DNA from: Bettongia penicillata ogilbyi
Lineage: Eukaryota; Chordata; Mammalia; Diprotodontia; Potoroidae
DNA: 64,000 nucleotides
Assembly (NCBI GenBank): GCA_023548195.1
Contig: JAJHZJ010000043.1
Location: 868,001 to 932,000 of the forward strand
Direction of reading: 5' to 3'
Part shown: one piece after another, positions 59,001 through 63,124 of the stretch
Position numbering within the stretch: position 1 is the stretch's first letter
How the letters are laid out: each line of letters opens with the position of its first letter
Translations under genes and position numbers: made by a program
Notes under the pieces: model-generated
Seen by the model: only the letters and a program-made list of their open reading frames with translations
Database searches by the model: none
Told to the model about the DNA's origin: nothing

Positions 59001-60041
59001 TGAGTCTGTGTCCACAAGGGTCTAGAAAGGCCTTATAACGTGAAACTTAATCAGGAAAAATAGATTGACTTAGCCAGCAATGTGATATGTTAGCCCGGGG
59101 CTGCCCAGAGCTCCATATAAGGAATAAGGAAGTGAGAGTCCCTCTGTCCTGAGCAGATATCCTTCTAGGTCACTTAGTGTGACTCTGGCCTCCTCAGTGT
59201 AAGGCCATTGGCCTGGAGAGAGTTCAGAGGAGGGAAGACCAAGGTGGTGCAAGGTCTCAGGAAGGAGCTGTGGTTAGTTATCCTAGACAAAAGAATTGAA
59301 TACTCCGGGGCTTCCCTCCAACATTTGAAAGGAATTGGCCCCAGAGAGCAAAGGTAGGAGTGGGGGGCGGTTTGGGTGCAGTCCCAGTGTGGGATGGTCA
59401 GGTGCCCCTCCCTGCTCAGGCAGAGGCTAGGACACCCCTTGTTGTGTTTGTCTCAGAAAGCACACTTACTACTTCTCGCTTGTGTGTGGGCCTGCCATTC
59501 CTGTAGAATGGCTCCTGGTATGAGAGCAGAGTGTGACAGCTCCAACTGATGGGCAGCAAGAAGCCTCTTTAAGCAGTGAAGAGAGGAGATGGAGTCTGTG
59601 GCAGAACTGATCTGGGTTCAGATCCTGCCTAACCCTCCTGGCTAGGAACTTCCCACATAGGGCATGGAGGAGCGTTGGCGGGCAGTGTGTTTGCCACATG
59701 TCAGCATGTTGCTCAATATGTGCACTTGCCAGTGCTTTTTGTAAAGGCTCAAACTGTAATAGTGTGTTATATATAGTTGTACTATTATGGTCTGAATCAC
59801 AGCCCAGGGTCTGCCTATGTGGAGTTGGAGCTGGTGCGCTCCAGTCCTCAAAGGCCTGGAGGGGGCAGGGGCAGCCAATGAGTAGTGTATGCTTGAATCT
59901 TTGCCCCTGGGTGGATCTGGAGGTGCTCACTGTCCTGCTTTTCTTCCATTAGGCATACCTGATGAGACCTTCGATAATATTTTTTGATGAAATTGATGGG
60001 TTGGCTCCAGTTCGCTCTAGCAGACAAGACCAGATTCACAG
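8423..60041 (+). CDS. ATAD2B: ATAD2B, ATPase family AAA domain-containing protein 2B, exons 1-13 (3' part outside window)
   Basis: This is the full span of the visible coding sequence; exon limits are given separately. ATAD2B is a nuclear AAA+ ATPase with a bromodomain, related to ATAD2 and yeast Yta7, and it acts on histones and chromatin. The 525 whole codons seen run from MVNTRKS through a basic and acidic N-terminal region (about residues 1-395) into the first AAA+ domain. Walker A is GPPGTGKT at residues 444-451, a pore-loop-like [12 protein letters not shown] follows, and Walker B is IIFFDEIDG at 504-512. All twelve junctions keep frame and no stop interrupts it, so the gene looks intact. 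The start MVNTRKS and the segment [16 protein letters not shown] distinguish it from the paralogue ATAD2. The human protein is about 1,450 residues, so roughly the first third is here. The second ATPase-like domain and the bromodomain are outside the window. Confidence 0.96.
9184..9212. repeat. (ATC)n simple repeat
   Basis: Imperfect repeats of the atc trinucleotide, about nine units, lie in the early part of intron 1. Confidence 0.85.
9450..9545 (-). mobile_element. MIR SINE fragment
   Basis: The segment around ttatccccattttacagccca is the familiar reverse-strand MIR core. The rest is worn. Confidence 0.55.
9545..11160. other. Intron 1 sequence, unassigned
   Basis: I could not classify this part. 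Frames of 60-105 codons occur on both strands, but none resembles a known protein. The block at 10040-10560 has a repeat-like feel, but I cannot name the family. Confidence 0.35.
11160..11935 (-). mobile_element. L1 LINE fragment (ORF2 3' half)
   Basis: The plus strand carries the antisense L1 pattern: ttgctttaatttgcatttctct near 11250, then aaatcttttgaccatttgtc near 11342, then ctaaatcacgtatccattt near 11640. The same order occurs in the other minus-strand L1 copies in this window. It is a dead, old copy. Confidence 0.75.
11975..12550 (-). mobile_element. L2-type LINE fragment, split by a SINE
   Basis: The left part ends near 12023 with ttattgccatggtctag. The right part resumes near 12206 with gatgatgagggcctgagc, and the two parts are contiguous in other L2 copies. 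The right part continues with the antisense pattern around caacagtgataggaaagttg near 12365. Confidence 0.6.
12024..12205 (+). mobile_element. tRNA-derived marsupial SINE nested in L2
   Basis: It opens with gggctgctaggtggtgc and a tRNA-like head (gcatagagcaccg). A partly deleted middle follows, then the typical tail cctcatctgtaaaatgacc, ggcaaaccactccagc and agagttggatacaactga. It interrupts an older L2 copy, so it is the younger insertion. Confidence 0.8.
13555..14720 (-). mobile_element. L2-type LINE, 3' part
   Basis: It begins on the plus strand with the L2 end signature ctcctactgtgtgccaggc near 13575. The antisense ORF2 follows: gattgaaggaagccgggagg, gctttgaatgctgtatagag near 13976, ggcagttgaagattcat near 14270, and cagagtcctgacggggac near 14482. 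A GC-rich piece near 14380-14460 may be a separate insertion. It is about 1.1 kb of a decayed element. Confidence 0.7.
15070..15240 (-). mobile_element. MIR SINE
   Basis: The reverse-strand MIR order is clear: tttgatccttacaacaaat, then attattatccccatgtta, then cagggtctcacagccag, then a gaactctggtt end. Confidence 0.75.
15240..15470 (+). mobile_element. L2-type LINE fragment, sense orientation
   Basis: Translation gives [13 protein letters not shown], which matches the conserved C-terminal part of L2/CR1 reverse transcriptase. A further degenerate piece follows. Confidence 0.65.
17001..17035. repeat. (TG)n microsatellite
   Basis: About 17 uninterrupted TG units in intron 1. Confidence 0.95.
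17115..17260 (+). mobile_element. MIR SINE
   Basis: The sense MIR order is visible: ggattggaatctcagctttgcc, then ttgctatgtgaccttgag, then cctcatctgcaaagtgagg. Confidence 0.7.
17857..17905. repeat. (TTTA)n/(TCCA)n tetranucleotide repeat
   Basis: A compound tetranucleotide tract of TTTA, then TCCA, then TTTA units. Confidence 0.9.
17906..18290 (-). mobile_element. L1 3' UTR fragment
   Basis: The plus strand carries the recurrent marsupial L1 3'-end antisense pattern: gcattcattttcacaaaattt, then a C-rich cccctccccccaccccaa, then aattcaatataggccctatc. Confidence 0.65.
18885..19022 (+). mobile_element. 5'-truncated L1 3' end with A-rich tail
   Basis: The block reads gggagggagggggagaaaat, then aagtgactgttgaaaactg, then an A-rich tail near 19010. 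This is the L1 3' terminus in sense orientation. Confidence 0.6.
19640..20100 (-). mobile_element. L1 LINE fragment (ORF2)
   Basis: The plus strand shows the antisense L1 sequence around ttggaaaggcctccagtttatcc and gtcgaatggtttttcagcatctc, which recurs in the minus-strand L1 copy at 47955-50650. Confidence 0.65.
20105..20215 (+). mobile_element. L2 LINE 3' end
   Basis: It ends with gtatccccagtgcttgaaat and gtcctcaataaatacttgc, the diagnostic L2 3' terminus. Confidence 0.75.
20380..20960 (-). mobile_element. L2-type LINE fragment, reverse transcriptase region
   Basis: The minus-strand translation contains [17 protein letters not shown], a decayed version of the L2 region that normally reads ..NYHLYADDSQIYLS... 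The catalytic Tyr-Ala-Asp-Asp is lost (HAGN), so the copy is dead. Confidence 0.7.
21515..21575 (-). mobile_element. MIR core fragment
   Basis: ataatcctcccattttgcgg followed by gacagaggcccagagaaag is a worn reverse-strand MIR core. Confidence 0.5.
22200..22335 (+). mobile_element. MIR SINE
   Basis: The sense MIR order is visible: tgcctggatttgactct, then ctggccaagttccttgctctc, then ggtaaaatgtgtgttggacc. Confidence 0.6.
22700..22800 (+). mobile_element. L2 LINE 3' end
   Basis: Short worn L2 terminus ending gtaagcacttaataaatgca. Confidence 0.5.
23090..23345 (-). mobile_element. L2-like LINE fragment
   Basis: The plus strand holds tgagttgagccttgaagaaag, then gatgaagggccttccagacc, then a gcaaaggcttgg-type segment. 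This order matches the antisense 3' half of L2 ORF2 in this genome. Confidence 0.5.
24180..24880 (+). mobile_element. CR1/L3-type LINE fragment, interrupted by a SINE
   Basis: The left part (24180-24385) reads tccatgacttggataaagca, gttcatcacgtttgcaggggac and attgggctgaatctgataa, the DNA of the CR1 reverse transcriptase YADD region. After the inserted SINE the same frame region resumes at about 24646 with cttgcacttgggtacaaac and gagacagcagttgttctg. The match fades toward 24880. Confidence 0.7.
24386..24645 (-). mobile_element. tRNA-derived marsupial SINE nested in CR1/L3
   Basis: The reverse-strand SINE shows gtgagttgccatttccttct, then acagatgaggaaacaggc, then gtgacttgcccagggtcac, and ends at a tRNA-like head near 24600-24640. 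It interrupts the CR1 copy. Confidence 0.8.
25365..25695 (-). mobile_element. RTE LINE 3' end
   Basis: The plus-strand text caattctgctttgctcaaag and ctgtgccagtgcctgcc matches the equivalent part of the RTE copy at the start of the window (near 100-150). The terminus lies near 25370, where ccttcgcctttgaagaggac corresponds to the RTE-type tail also found on SINEs here. Confidence 0.75.
26080..26340 (-). mobile_element. L2-like LINE fragment
   Basis: The plus strand reads gaggactttaatcgctaaac, then aggggtaatttatatttgtgc. This is a worn form of the L2 antisense segment that normally reads gctttgaatgccaaacagag. Confidence 0.5.
27030..27115 (+). mobile_element. L2 LINE 3' end
   Basis: The terminus gttcctggcacagtgtaggtg is followed by aataaatgcttgttgactgg. 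Confidence 0.7.
27655..27770 (+). mobile_element. MIR SINE fragment
   Basis: cagacctgagtttgagccc and gtaacctgggcaagtcactg follow the sense MIR order. Confidence 0.6.
28325..28400 (+). mobile_element. L2 LINE 3' end fragment
   Basis: cacccagtgcctggcaaatag followed by attacttattgatt is a short L2 terminus. A similar scrap lies at 27970-27995. Confidence 0.55.
28670..29655 (-). mobile_element. L1 LINE fragment (ORF2 middle)
   Basis: The plus strand carries ttctgccagactgcttcccag and ttttcccagcagtttttatcc near 28712, and gtatttgttgggaaagcttc near 29470, in the order of an antisense L1. It is old and frameshifted. Confidence 0.65.
29655..29925 (+). mobile_element. L1 LINE fragment, opposite orientation
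   Basis: The sense strand contains gaccatgatgcaataaaaataa (DHDAIK) and a following ORF2 segment encoding [16 protein letters not shown]. Its orientation is opposite to the L1 piece just before it, which suggests a second insertion or an inverted 5' end. Confidence 0.6.
30225..31850 (-). mobile_element. L1 LINE, 3' 1.6 kb
   Basis: The minus strand encodes a 172-codon frame (30943-30425) containing [20 protein letters not shown] and [18 protein letters not shown], the L1 ORF2 C-terminus. Further upstream ORF2 sequence extends to about 31850. The 3' end near 30225 abuts a T-rich run, the antisense of the A-tail. The open 3' segment suggests a younger copy than the others, but it is 5'-truncated. 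Confidence 0.85.
33035..33190 (-). mobile_element. MIR SINE
   Basis: aatcccattttatagatgagg followed by a gaagctgaagagg segment and atttgaactcaggtctttt give the reverse-strand MIR order. Confidence 0.7.
33583..33734 (+). CDS. ATAD2B: ATAD2B coding exon 2
   Basis: The exon encodes residues 78-127 plus two bases of 128. The acceptor is ttttctttcag|AAT. It includes the conserved [18 protein letters not shown] and ends GQS-AG| before GTGAGC. The SPPAK run and basic residues suggest a phosphorylatable, nuclear, disordered segment (inference). Confidence 0.93.
36315..36500 (-). mobile_element. tRNA-derived SINE / MIR fragment
   Basis: The segment accgagctacctaggtg-like (ctgagctacctaggtgac near 36368) is the antisense tRNA head. 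cccattttacatatgagg and ctggcccaggacccacagc near 36420-36480 are the MIR-like core. The two may be adjacent separate elements. Confidence 0.55.
36585..36720 (-). mobile_element. L2 LINE 3' end
   Basis: It opens with gtcagtgtttattaagcaactg and the diagnostic tgccaggcacagtgctaag, then taccctcaagaagctcctg. Confidence 0.75.
36750..36785. repeat. (ATCC)n tetranucleotide repeat
   Basis: Imperfect ATCC/ATTC units. Confidence 0.8.
37425..38470 (-). mobile_element. L2-type LINE, about 1 kb of ORF2 3' part
   Basis: The minus-strand translation gives [20 protein letters not shown] near 37720-37660 and further upstream L2-like segments such as [10 protein letters not shown] near 37880, broken by frameshifts. 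This is the best-preserved L2 copy in the window. It also contains a cytosine run at 37850-37860. Confidence 0.75.
39574..39623 (+). CDS. ATAD2B: ATAD2B coding exon 3
   Basis: A small 50-base exon encodes the end of codon 128 through residue 144 and one base of 145, reading [16 protein letters not shown]. The acceptor is tgtgttctag|G and the donor CTAT|GTGAGT. The peptide matches the known ATAD2B sequence. Confidence 0.92.
39945..40092 (+). CDS. ATAD2B: ATAD2B coding exon 4
   Basis: It encodes residues 145-193 and two bases of 194. It includes the basic [15 protein letters not shown] and the paralogue-distinguishing [12 protein letters not shown]. The acceptor is tttccttgtag|CT and the donor AACAG|GTAGGA. 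Confidence 0.94.
40483..40585 (+). CDS. ATAD2B: ATAD2B coding exon 5
   Basis: It encodes residues 194-228: [20 protein letters not shown], then [14 protein letters not shown]. The acceptor is gtccctaaag|C and the donor GAGTTT|GTACGT, phase 0. It is probably helical and basic. Confidence 0.94.
40893..41001 (+). CDS. ATAD2B: ATAD2B coding exon 6
   Basis: It encodes residues 229-264 plus one base of 265: [20 protein letters not shown], then [16 protein letters not shown]. The [10 protein letters not shown] run looks like a nuclear localisation signal. The conserved reading frame requires the donor GAAG|GTTGGT at 41002, which is weak. A better-looking GTGAGC lies four bases downstream. The acceptor tttttaattaag has an A/T-rich rather than C-rich tract. 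Confidence 0.9.
41745..41885 (+). mobile_element. MIR-like SINE fragment
   Basis: gggcttggagtaagaaagctc, then ctctcctctgtaaaatgggg, then cagggctctggtgaggatgc follow the sense order of MIR. Confidence 0.55.
42038..42154 (+). CDS. ATAD2B: ATAD2B coding exon 7
   Basis: It encodes residues 265-303 and one base of 304. The strongly acidic [19 protein letters not shown] is followed by [19 protein letters not shown]. Acidic stretches in this family are thought to contact histones (family knowledge). The acceptor is tgttcag|AG and the donor ATAG|GTGAGG. Confidence 0.94.
   Translation, partial: SLKKRMGTLKWRRQKARRMTVPITCGRGRLWRDTKPHP
42910..42985 (+). CDS. ATAD2B: ATAD2B coding exon 8
   Basis: It encodes residues 304-328 and two bases of 329: [20 protein letters not shown], then RRSHI. 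The acceptor is ttcctcctag|TG and the donor ATCAG|GTAAGC. Confidence 0.94.
43960..44045 (+). mobile_element. L2 LINE 3' end
   Basis: gattctgaactccctgaggtc, then gcccagcacacagtaggtgc, then tattgacta form the L2 terminus in sense orientation. Confidence 0.65.
44046..44480 (-). mobile_element. L2 LINE 3' end split by a SINE
   Basis: Left of the SINE lies gagcaactttttattaaatgc. Right of it are cttagtgttgaccaggcactg and ctggggatacaaagaca. Together they form one minus-strand L2 start with the SINE at 44072-44387 inside it. Confidence 0.6.
44072..44387 (+). mobile_element. tRNA-RTE SINE (Mar1/WALLSI-like) with target-site duplication
   Basis: The tRNA-derived head contains a tagatagagcaccagtac A-box region and a gagttcaaatctca B-box-like segment. 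ctagctgtgtgaccttggg follows, and the 3' tail reads ttcatcgacaacgaaggac, resembling the end of the RTE LINE. Flanking copies ttaaatgctta (44061-44071) and ttaagtgctta (44388-44398) form an 11-base direct repeat with one mismatch. Confidence 0.88.
45162..45260 (+). CDS. ATAD2B: ATAD2B coding exon 9
   Basis: It encodes residues 329-361 and two bases of 362: [20 protein letters not shown], then [13 protein letters not shown]. The basic blocks RRKKH and RRKSKS suggest a second nuclear localisation signal. The acceptor cttttgaacag|GAG is a CAGGAG tandem (NAGNAG-type) site. The donor is AACAG|GTGACT. Confidence 0.94.
45800..45895 (+). mobile_element. MIR 3' part
   Basis: ctgacctcacagggtgattctg, then taaagagccttgtaaatctt is the MIR tail pattern. 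Confidence 0.5.
46786..46897 (+). CDS. ATAD2B: ATAD2B coding exon 10
   Basis: It encodes residues 362-399: [20 protein letters not shown], then [17 protein letters not shown]. This leads into the AAA+ domain. The acceptor is gtcctgcag|G and the donor AAATCG|GTAGGT, phase 0. Confidence 0.94.
47220..47945 (-). mobile_element. Possible old L2-like LINE material
   Basis: Segments such as gcttggaacacaaaagggag and agctttacatctgattctg near 47865-47900 resemble the L2 antisense pattern. The rest is too worn to call firmly. Confidence 0.35.
47955..50650 (-). mobile_element. L1 LINE, about 2.7 kb of the 3' half
   Basis: On the plus strand the antisense L1 order runs from the 3' UTR (tgagttttaaattttccacc) through the ORF2 C-terminus (attgctgggtcaaaggttg near 48510) and ccttgaccatttatcag near 48790. 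Mid-ORF2 sequence follows, with ttggaaaggcttctagcttctc near 49922 and gtaggattcacttgtaaaccc near 50365. Many frameshifts are present. This is the largest single repeat in intron 10. Confidence 0.8.
50655..51180 (-). mobile_element. L2-type LINE fragment
   Basis: It begins ggaccagggtggtggcattg and continues through gtgaaagcaacaggccttgg, ctactggacgtccatttgg and gggcattaaatccaagagagg, in the L2 antisense order. The clear match starts abruptly where the L1 ends. Confidence 0.7.
51200..51640. other. Intron 10 sequence, unassigned
   Basis: A T- and C-rich stretch. The end (cttgctagcattcagagatc, ttccatgacttggcatcacc) resembles a LINE fragment in sense orientation, but I cannot name it. Confidence 0.35.
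51640..52130 (+). mobile_element. RTE-tailed non-autonomous element
   Basis: The block contains gcgcagtggccatactgtgg, then gaatagacggatgagaacac, and ends gatgtccttggtcctctttg followed by a CAA-rich end. The ending has the same form as the RTE LINE tail, so I infer RTE-driven mobilisation. It has no coding capacity. Confidence 0.6.
52130..53845. other. Intron 10 sequence, no gene recognised
   Basis: Frames of 60-110 codons occur on both strands but overlap each other and match no known family. I do not call any of them. Confidence 0.4.
53845..54270 (-). mobile_element. L2-type LINE 3' part
   Basis: Opens with tcagcatcaattaagtgcc and gtgcagtgcttagggtttgg, then atgtcagatctgcacttcag near 54103, and gctgaatgaaggatggactt near 54139, in the L2 antisense order. 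Confidence 0.6.
54350..55150 (-). mobile_element. Probable L1 ORF1 region
   Basis: The minus strand has a Lys/Glu-rich frame (54854-54633) with [20 protein letters not shown], which looks like the coiled-coil part of L1 ORF1. The flanks are T-rich on the plus strand. The family call is moderate. Confidence 0.45.
55620..55740 (+). mobile_element. MIR SINE 3' part
   Basis: ttcttgatctgtaaaatggg, then gcaccaatctccaagagcg, then acaagcactttgcaagtctc follow the sense MIR order. Confidence 0.6.
56185..56640 (-). mobile_element. L1 LINE fragment
   Basis: tcctcaacttgctgaagttg and gttgactcttggttctctaag match the antisense L1 text also present near 49740-49800. Confidence 0.6.
56870..57440 (+). mobile_element. 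L1 LINE fragment, opposite orientation
   Basis: The sense A-rich text aatcctgggaccagatggat near 57225 corresponds to the conserved L1 ORF2 PGPDG segment. Upstream is ORF2 DNA with frameshifts. It faces the L1 fragment at 56185-56640. Confidence 0.6.
57660..57775 (+). CDS. ATAD2B: ATAD2B coding exon 11 (start of AAA+ domain 1)
   Basis: It encodes residues 400-437 and two bases of 438: [20 protein letters not shown], then [18 protein letters not shown]. The FDSIGGL motif opens the AAA+ fold. The acceptor is attcttcccaag|GTG and the donor CCCAG|GTACGT. Confidence 0.96.
57972..58146 (+). CDS. ATAD2B: ATAD2B coding exon 12 (Walker A, pore loop)
   Basis: It encodes residues 438-496. Walker A GPPGTGKT (444-451) binds ATP phosphates. 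[16 protein letters not shown] is followed by [20 protein letters not shown], the expected pore-loop region of the hexamer. The acceptor is ttccttccacag|G and the donor GACCAG|GTAATG, phase 0. Confidence 0.97.
58880..59370 (+). mobile_element. CR1/L3-type LINE fragment
   Basis: gataaaggcctagataattt, then gatttgcacatgacagtgagc near 58954 parallel the YADD-region DNA of the CR1 copy at 24180. ggcctggagagagttcagagg near 59210 matches its downstream part. Confidence 0.6.
59953..60041 (+). CDS. ATAD2B: ATAD2B coding exon 13 (Walker B)
   Basis: It encodes residues 497-525 and two bases of 526. Walker [10 protein letters not shown] (504-512) supplies the catalytic Asp-Glu pair, followed by [13 protein letters not shown]. 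The acceptor is tcttccattag|GCA and the donor CACAG|GTAACT. The next coding exon would begin SSIVSTLLALMDG and is not in the window. Confidence 0.96.
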
Positions 60042-60122
60042 GTAACTTGGGTTGAGGAATTTGACTAACCATGAGAATCCCCCCCTCCTTGGCCTCTAGG
60101 GGCTTATTGTTCTGTGCAAGGA

Positions 60123-60608
60123 TGTAGTGCCAACATGATACAATGCCCACAGTGGCCATGAATATACCTGCACAGTTCAAATTGTGAAATACAACAGATT
60201 CTCCACAAGGAAGACAGAACCAGAACATTTATTCAGACACCAGAAAGCCAAATCCATCATAGCAGCAAAATCTATACACAATAACAACGGAGAGAACAAC
60301 ACCATCCCCAAGCCTTCGTCCTGCTGGGCTACCCACAAACCGACTCCATCTAAACAAATCACAAGCAGGCTCTCTTCAACAAAATCACAAACAAACTCAC
60401 TCATGCTAGCCAGCTGTCTGCTTGCCTGCATCCTTCCTAGCTCTGACTAGCCTAACAAGCTTCCTCCCAGCTCTACGCCTCCCTTCCTGTTCCATCCATT
60501 CAGCAAACTCCACCCACCACATGTGATTTAGGCTTCCATATGATTTAAGCAGGTTGCATGAGCCTATTAATGAATGGGAAAGATTTTCCCATTTAAATTA
60601 CCATTACA
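60123..60608 (-). repeat. 3' LTR of the ERV remnant
   Basis: It pairs with 62679-63124 over its whole length. In a block of about 140 aligned bases I counted about 22 differences, so the insertion is old. It carries extra sequence near 60375-60395 that the other copy lacks. Confidence 0.85.
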
Positions 60609-60793
60609 TTTGGCCCCAAGATCTTTCGTATTACATAGGTCAGTGGAGCAACCGTTATGAACAGAATTGTAACAAGGATAACAGAAAATAAGCATATAAA
60701 ACAGTATCTTAGGCAACTGGTGTCAACAGAATTTTTAACTGGGATCACACAAAAATGCACATAAAATAATGTCTTAGGATGGGGCTTGAGCAC
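60609..60793 (-). other. Possible membrane-segment remnant next to the 3' LTR
   Basis: The minus-strand frame from 60793 contains the hydrophobic stretch CFICLFSVILVTILFITVAP, long enough to span a membrane, just upstream of the 3' LTR where an envelope tail would sit. No other envelope motif is seen. It could be chance. Confidence 0.25.
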
Positions 60794-61269
60794 AAGCGCC
60801 CCAACATTCCCTGCTTGAGCAAATAGGGCCCAAAATCATGAAGGCAAAGGTCTCTTCTTCCATAGCTGCTTCCTGCTGAGATTGCCCTGAGAGGTCCCAT
60901 TCAAGGGGTCAGTTCTTTAGCTGGCATCTGGAGGTTGGTTGACGCCAGGTCCAAGGGTGACACATCACAGTCATGGACAAGGGGTGACATCTGGCCTAAG
61001 CAATCAGGCTTTCTGCAGGTGGAGGGTAATAAGCCTGCAGAAAACAAACCTAGCAAACAAGTTTAACAGACAAAAATTTAAAAAGAAAAAAGGAGACAGT
61101 AACCAGAAGCAAGGTATATATAGGGTCAGTCGCACTTCTGGAGTCCATGAACCCATGATCATAGCCTCATTCACAGTAGAATATGTAAATTAAGGGTACT
61201 ATTTGGTAATCATCTTCTCCTGAATAAACAACTCTTACAGTATTTTTTTTCCCATGTGCTATAATTTTC

Positions 61270-61670
61270 ACAGCCTTTGGAACATTGTGTGGCTTTACCC
61301 ATGCTTTAGCCCCCAGTTTTATTCTATCAGTAGAACCAATCCTTCAGTTCCTCTGTTAGTTATTTTGGAAGGAGGGTCAGTTTCCACAGGGGGTATTGTT
61401 TAATAAGAAATAATAATCACTTGAACTGTTCTGTCATTTTTACAAAACTGTATGTGTTCTTCAACTAAGTTTTGGAGTGTCACAATAATCTCTCCTTGAT
61501 AATTAGAATCTGTCACTCCATGTATTCCTCTAGCTGCTAATCCAGATTTTGGTACTATTCATCCAAAATGATTTTTGGGGATTCTCCTACATATTCCAGT
61601 AGAGATTTTTCTTTTCTGTCCAATATGAAGTCCTCTAAACAACGTAAATCATATTCTGCCAAACCCGGTG
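61270..61670 (-). pseudogene. dUTPase domain fossil within the ERV
   Basis: The minus-strand translation contains decayed dUTPase motifs in order. AEYDL (motif 1) lies near 61655, KSGLAARG-like text (motif 2) near 61545, GVTDSNYQGE (motif 3) near 61500, and NDRTVQVII (motif 4) near 61430. A TIPPVE segment and a frameshifted RG..GSTD-type end (motif 5) lie near 61340-61400. Frameshifts and stops break it, so no enzyme is made. Confidence 0.65.
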
Positions 61671-62049
61671 TCCTTGAATACGGTTCTGGGACATCTGGCT
61701 TCACAGTCCAAAACTCTCAATATTTGGGTTCTTATGTGTTTGTTGTTTTCTAATTTGCAGTTTTGGGGTCATCATTCTGGCCAGAGGTAACTGGGGCCTG
61801 GCCAACCTCCCATCCTCCCTGCAGGTGTGACGAACTTGGATTCAGAAGGATCTACAGGGCCAGTTCTTATCTCCCTGTCCGGTCTACAATCAAGCCTCTT
61901 CCTTTGAAATAGTTTATATAGTTCATTAGTTGGAATTCCATATATTCTTCCAAAATCTATCCCTGTTCTCAGTAAAGTAGTAAGCAATTCTTTTCTTATC
62001 AGTCTATTCTGACTTTGAATTTGCTGGCTATTTACTCTTCTCTCTCCAG

Positions 62050-62520
62050 GAAATTAATCTTTTTCACTAATTCTCACCATCCAAGGTTCCGTTTTCCAAA
62101 GGAGTTTCCCATCCTTTGGGTGAACCAACTCAAAATATCTGTGACCTCCTGCTGAGTAAAAATACCTCCCCAAACACTTTGGGGGAGGCCCTGATTCTCC
62201 TGCTTCCTTCCTAGTACTGGCTGAACCTCAGCCTCCTCATTTGTTTCGTTCTTCTTGCCTGGGCAAGGGCTGCATTCTTTTTCCTTTTGTTAACTTTTTG
62301 CCTCCTCCTGTGAGCCAAACCACCTGAGTCCCTCCAGCTTGCTCTTCTGAAGGAGAGTTTGAATTCTGAAAGCTTCTCTCCCTTTCCATCTGAGCCTGCT
62401 CTTCCAGCAGCTGATCTCTGCTTTTACATCTAATTCCATCACTTGTCGGCAAGACCCAGCCTCTCCTACGCACCCTGCCATTTCTTTTCCTCTTTCTATT
62501 GTTATTCCCTGCAAATATCT
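62050..62520 (-). pseudogene. Possible gag remnant of the ERV
   Basis: Short minus-strand frames such as the one at 62473-62237 lie between the primer site and the dUTPase fossil, where gag belongs. The sequence TQQEVTDILSWFTQRMG near 62140 has a capsid-like feel, but I cannot confirm it. Confidence 0.3.
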
Positions 62521-62657
62521 TTCTCAGGCTCTGTAGCCTTGGTTCTCAGTTTTCACAAAGCCCTGTGCCTTTAGCCCATTCTCTGACTAGGGAGGAATAA
62601 GGCAAATCTTCTGTCTCCTCCAGCTTTCTGTGTCCAAATAGAGGTGTGATAGTTTGT

Positions 62658-62676
62658 GATCCCATGCCTATCACCA
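62658..62676 (-). other. Leucine-tRNA-like primer binding site
   Basis: Two bases inside the 5' LTR the minus strand reads TGGTGATAGGCATGGGAT. By eye, 14 of 18 bases agree with the complement of mammalian leucine tRNA 3' ends (TGGTGTCAGGAGTGGGAT). Confidence 0.6.
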
Positions 62677-62678
62677 TT

Positions 62679-63124
62679 TATAGCACCAATGTGATATTCT
62701 CAGTGTCCACGAATATGAATATCTTGGTGCAATTCTGAATTGTGAAGTATAACAGGTTCTGCACGTGGAAGACAGAACTGAAACATTTATTTAGACACCA
62801 AAAAGCCAAATCCATCATAGTAACAAAACTCTATACACAATGATGCTGCAGAGAACAACACCATCCCCAAACCTTCCCCCTGCTAGGCTTCCCACAAACC
62901 AGTTCCAATAAACAAATCACAAGCAGGCTCTTTCACTCATGCTAGCCTTCCTTCCAGTTCTGACTAGGTTGACCAGCTTCCTTCCAGCTCTGCTCAACCC
63001 TTTCTGCACCTATTTCAGCAGGCTCTTCCCACCACATGTGATGTAGGCTTGCATGTGATTTAAGCAGCTCATGTGGGCCTATTAATGAATAGGAAAGATT
63101 TTTCCCATTTAAATGACCATTACA
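62679..63124 (-). repeat. 5' LTR of the ERV remnant
   Basis: This is the partner of 60123-60608. The plus-strand edges are tatagcaccaatg and aatgaccattaca. Possible target-site remnants agga (before 60123) and aggg (after 63124) are too short to be convincing. Confidence 0.85.

Larger units (their letters stand above)
60123..63124 (-). mobile_element. Endogenous retrovirus remnant, ERV-L-like, two LTRs with about 2.1 kb between them
   Basis: Two direct repeats (60123-60608 and 62679-63124) flank an internal region. On the minus strand they begin TGTAATGG and end in an ACTACA or CTATA form, the usual TG...CA ends with one base decayed. A polyadenylation signal (AATAAA) lies in the minus-strand LTR near 60220. 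A leucine-tRNA-like primer site follows the 5' LTR, and a dUTPase fossil lies inside. Most of gag and pol is missing and the frames are broken, so the provirus cannot be active. Leucine primer plus a dUTPase ending in a TPPV-type tail points to the ERV-L class; a betaretrovirus-like origin is the alternative. Confidence 0.8.
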
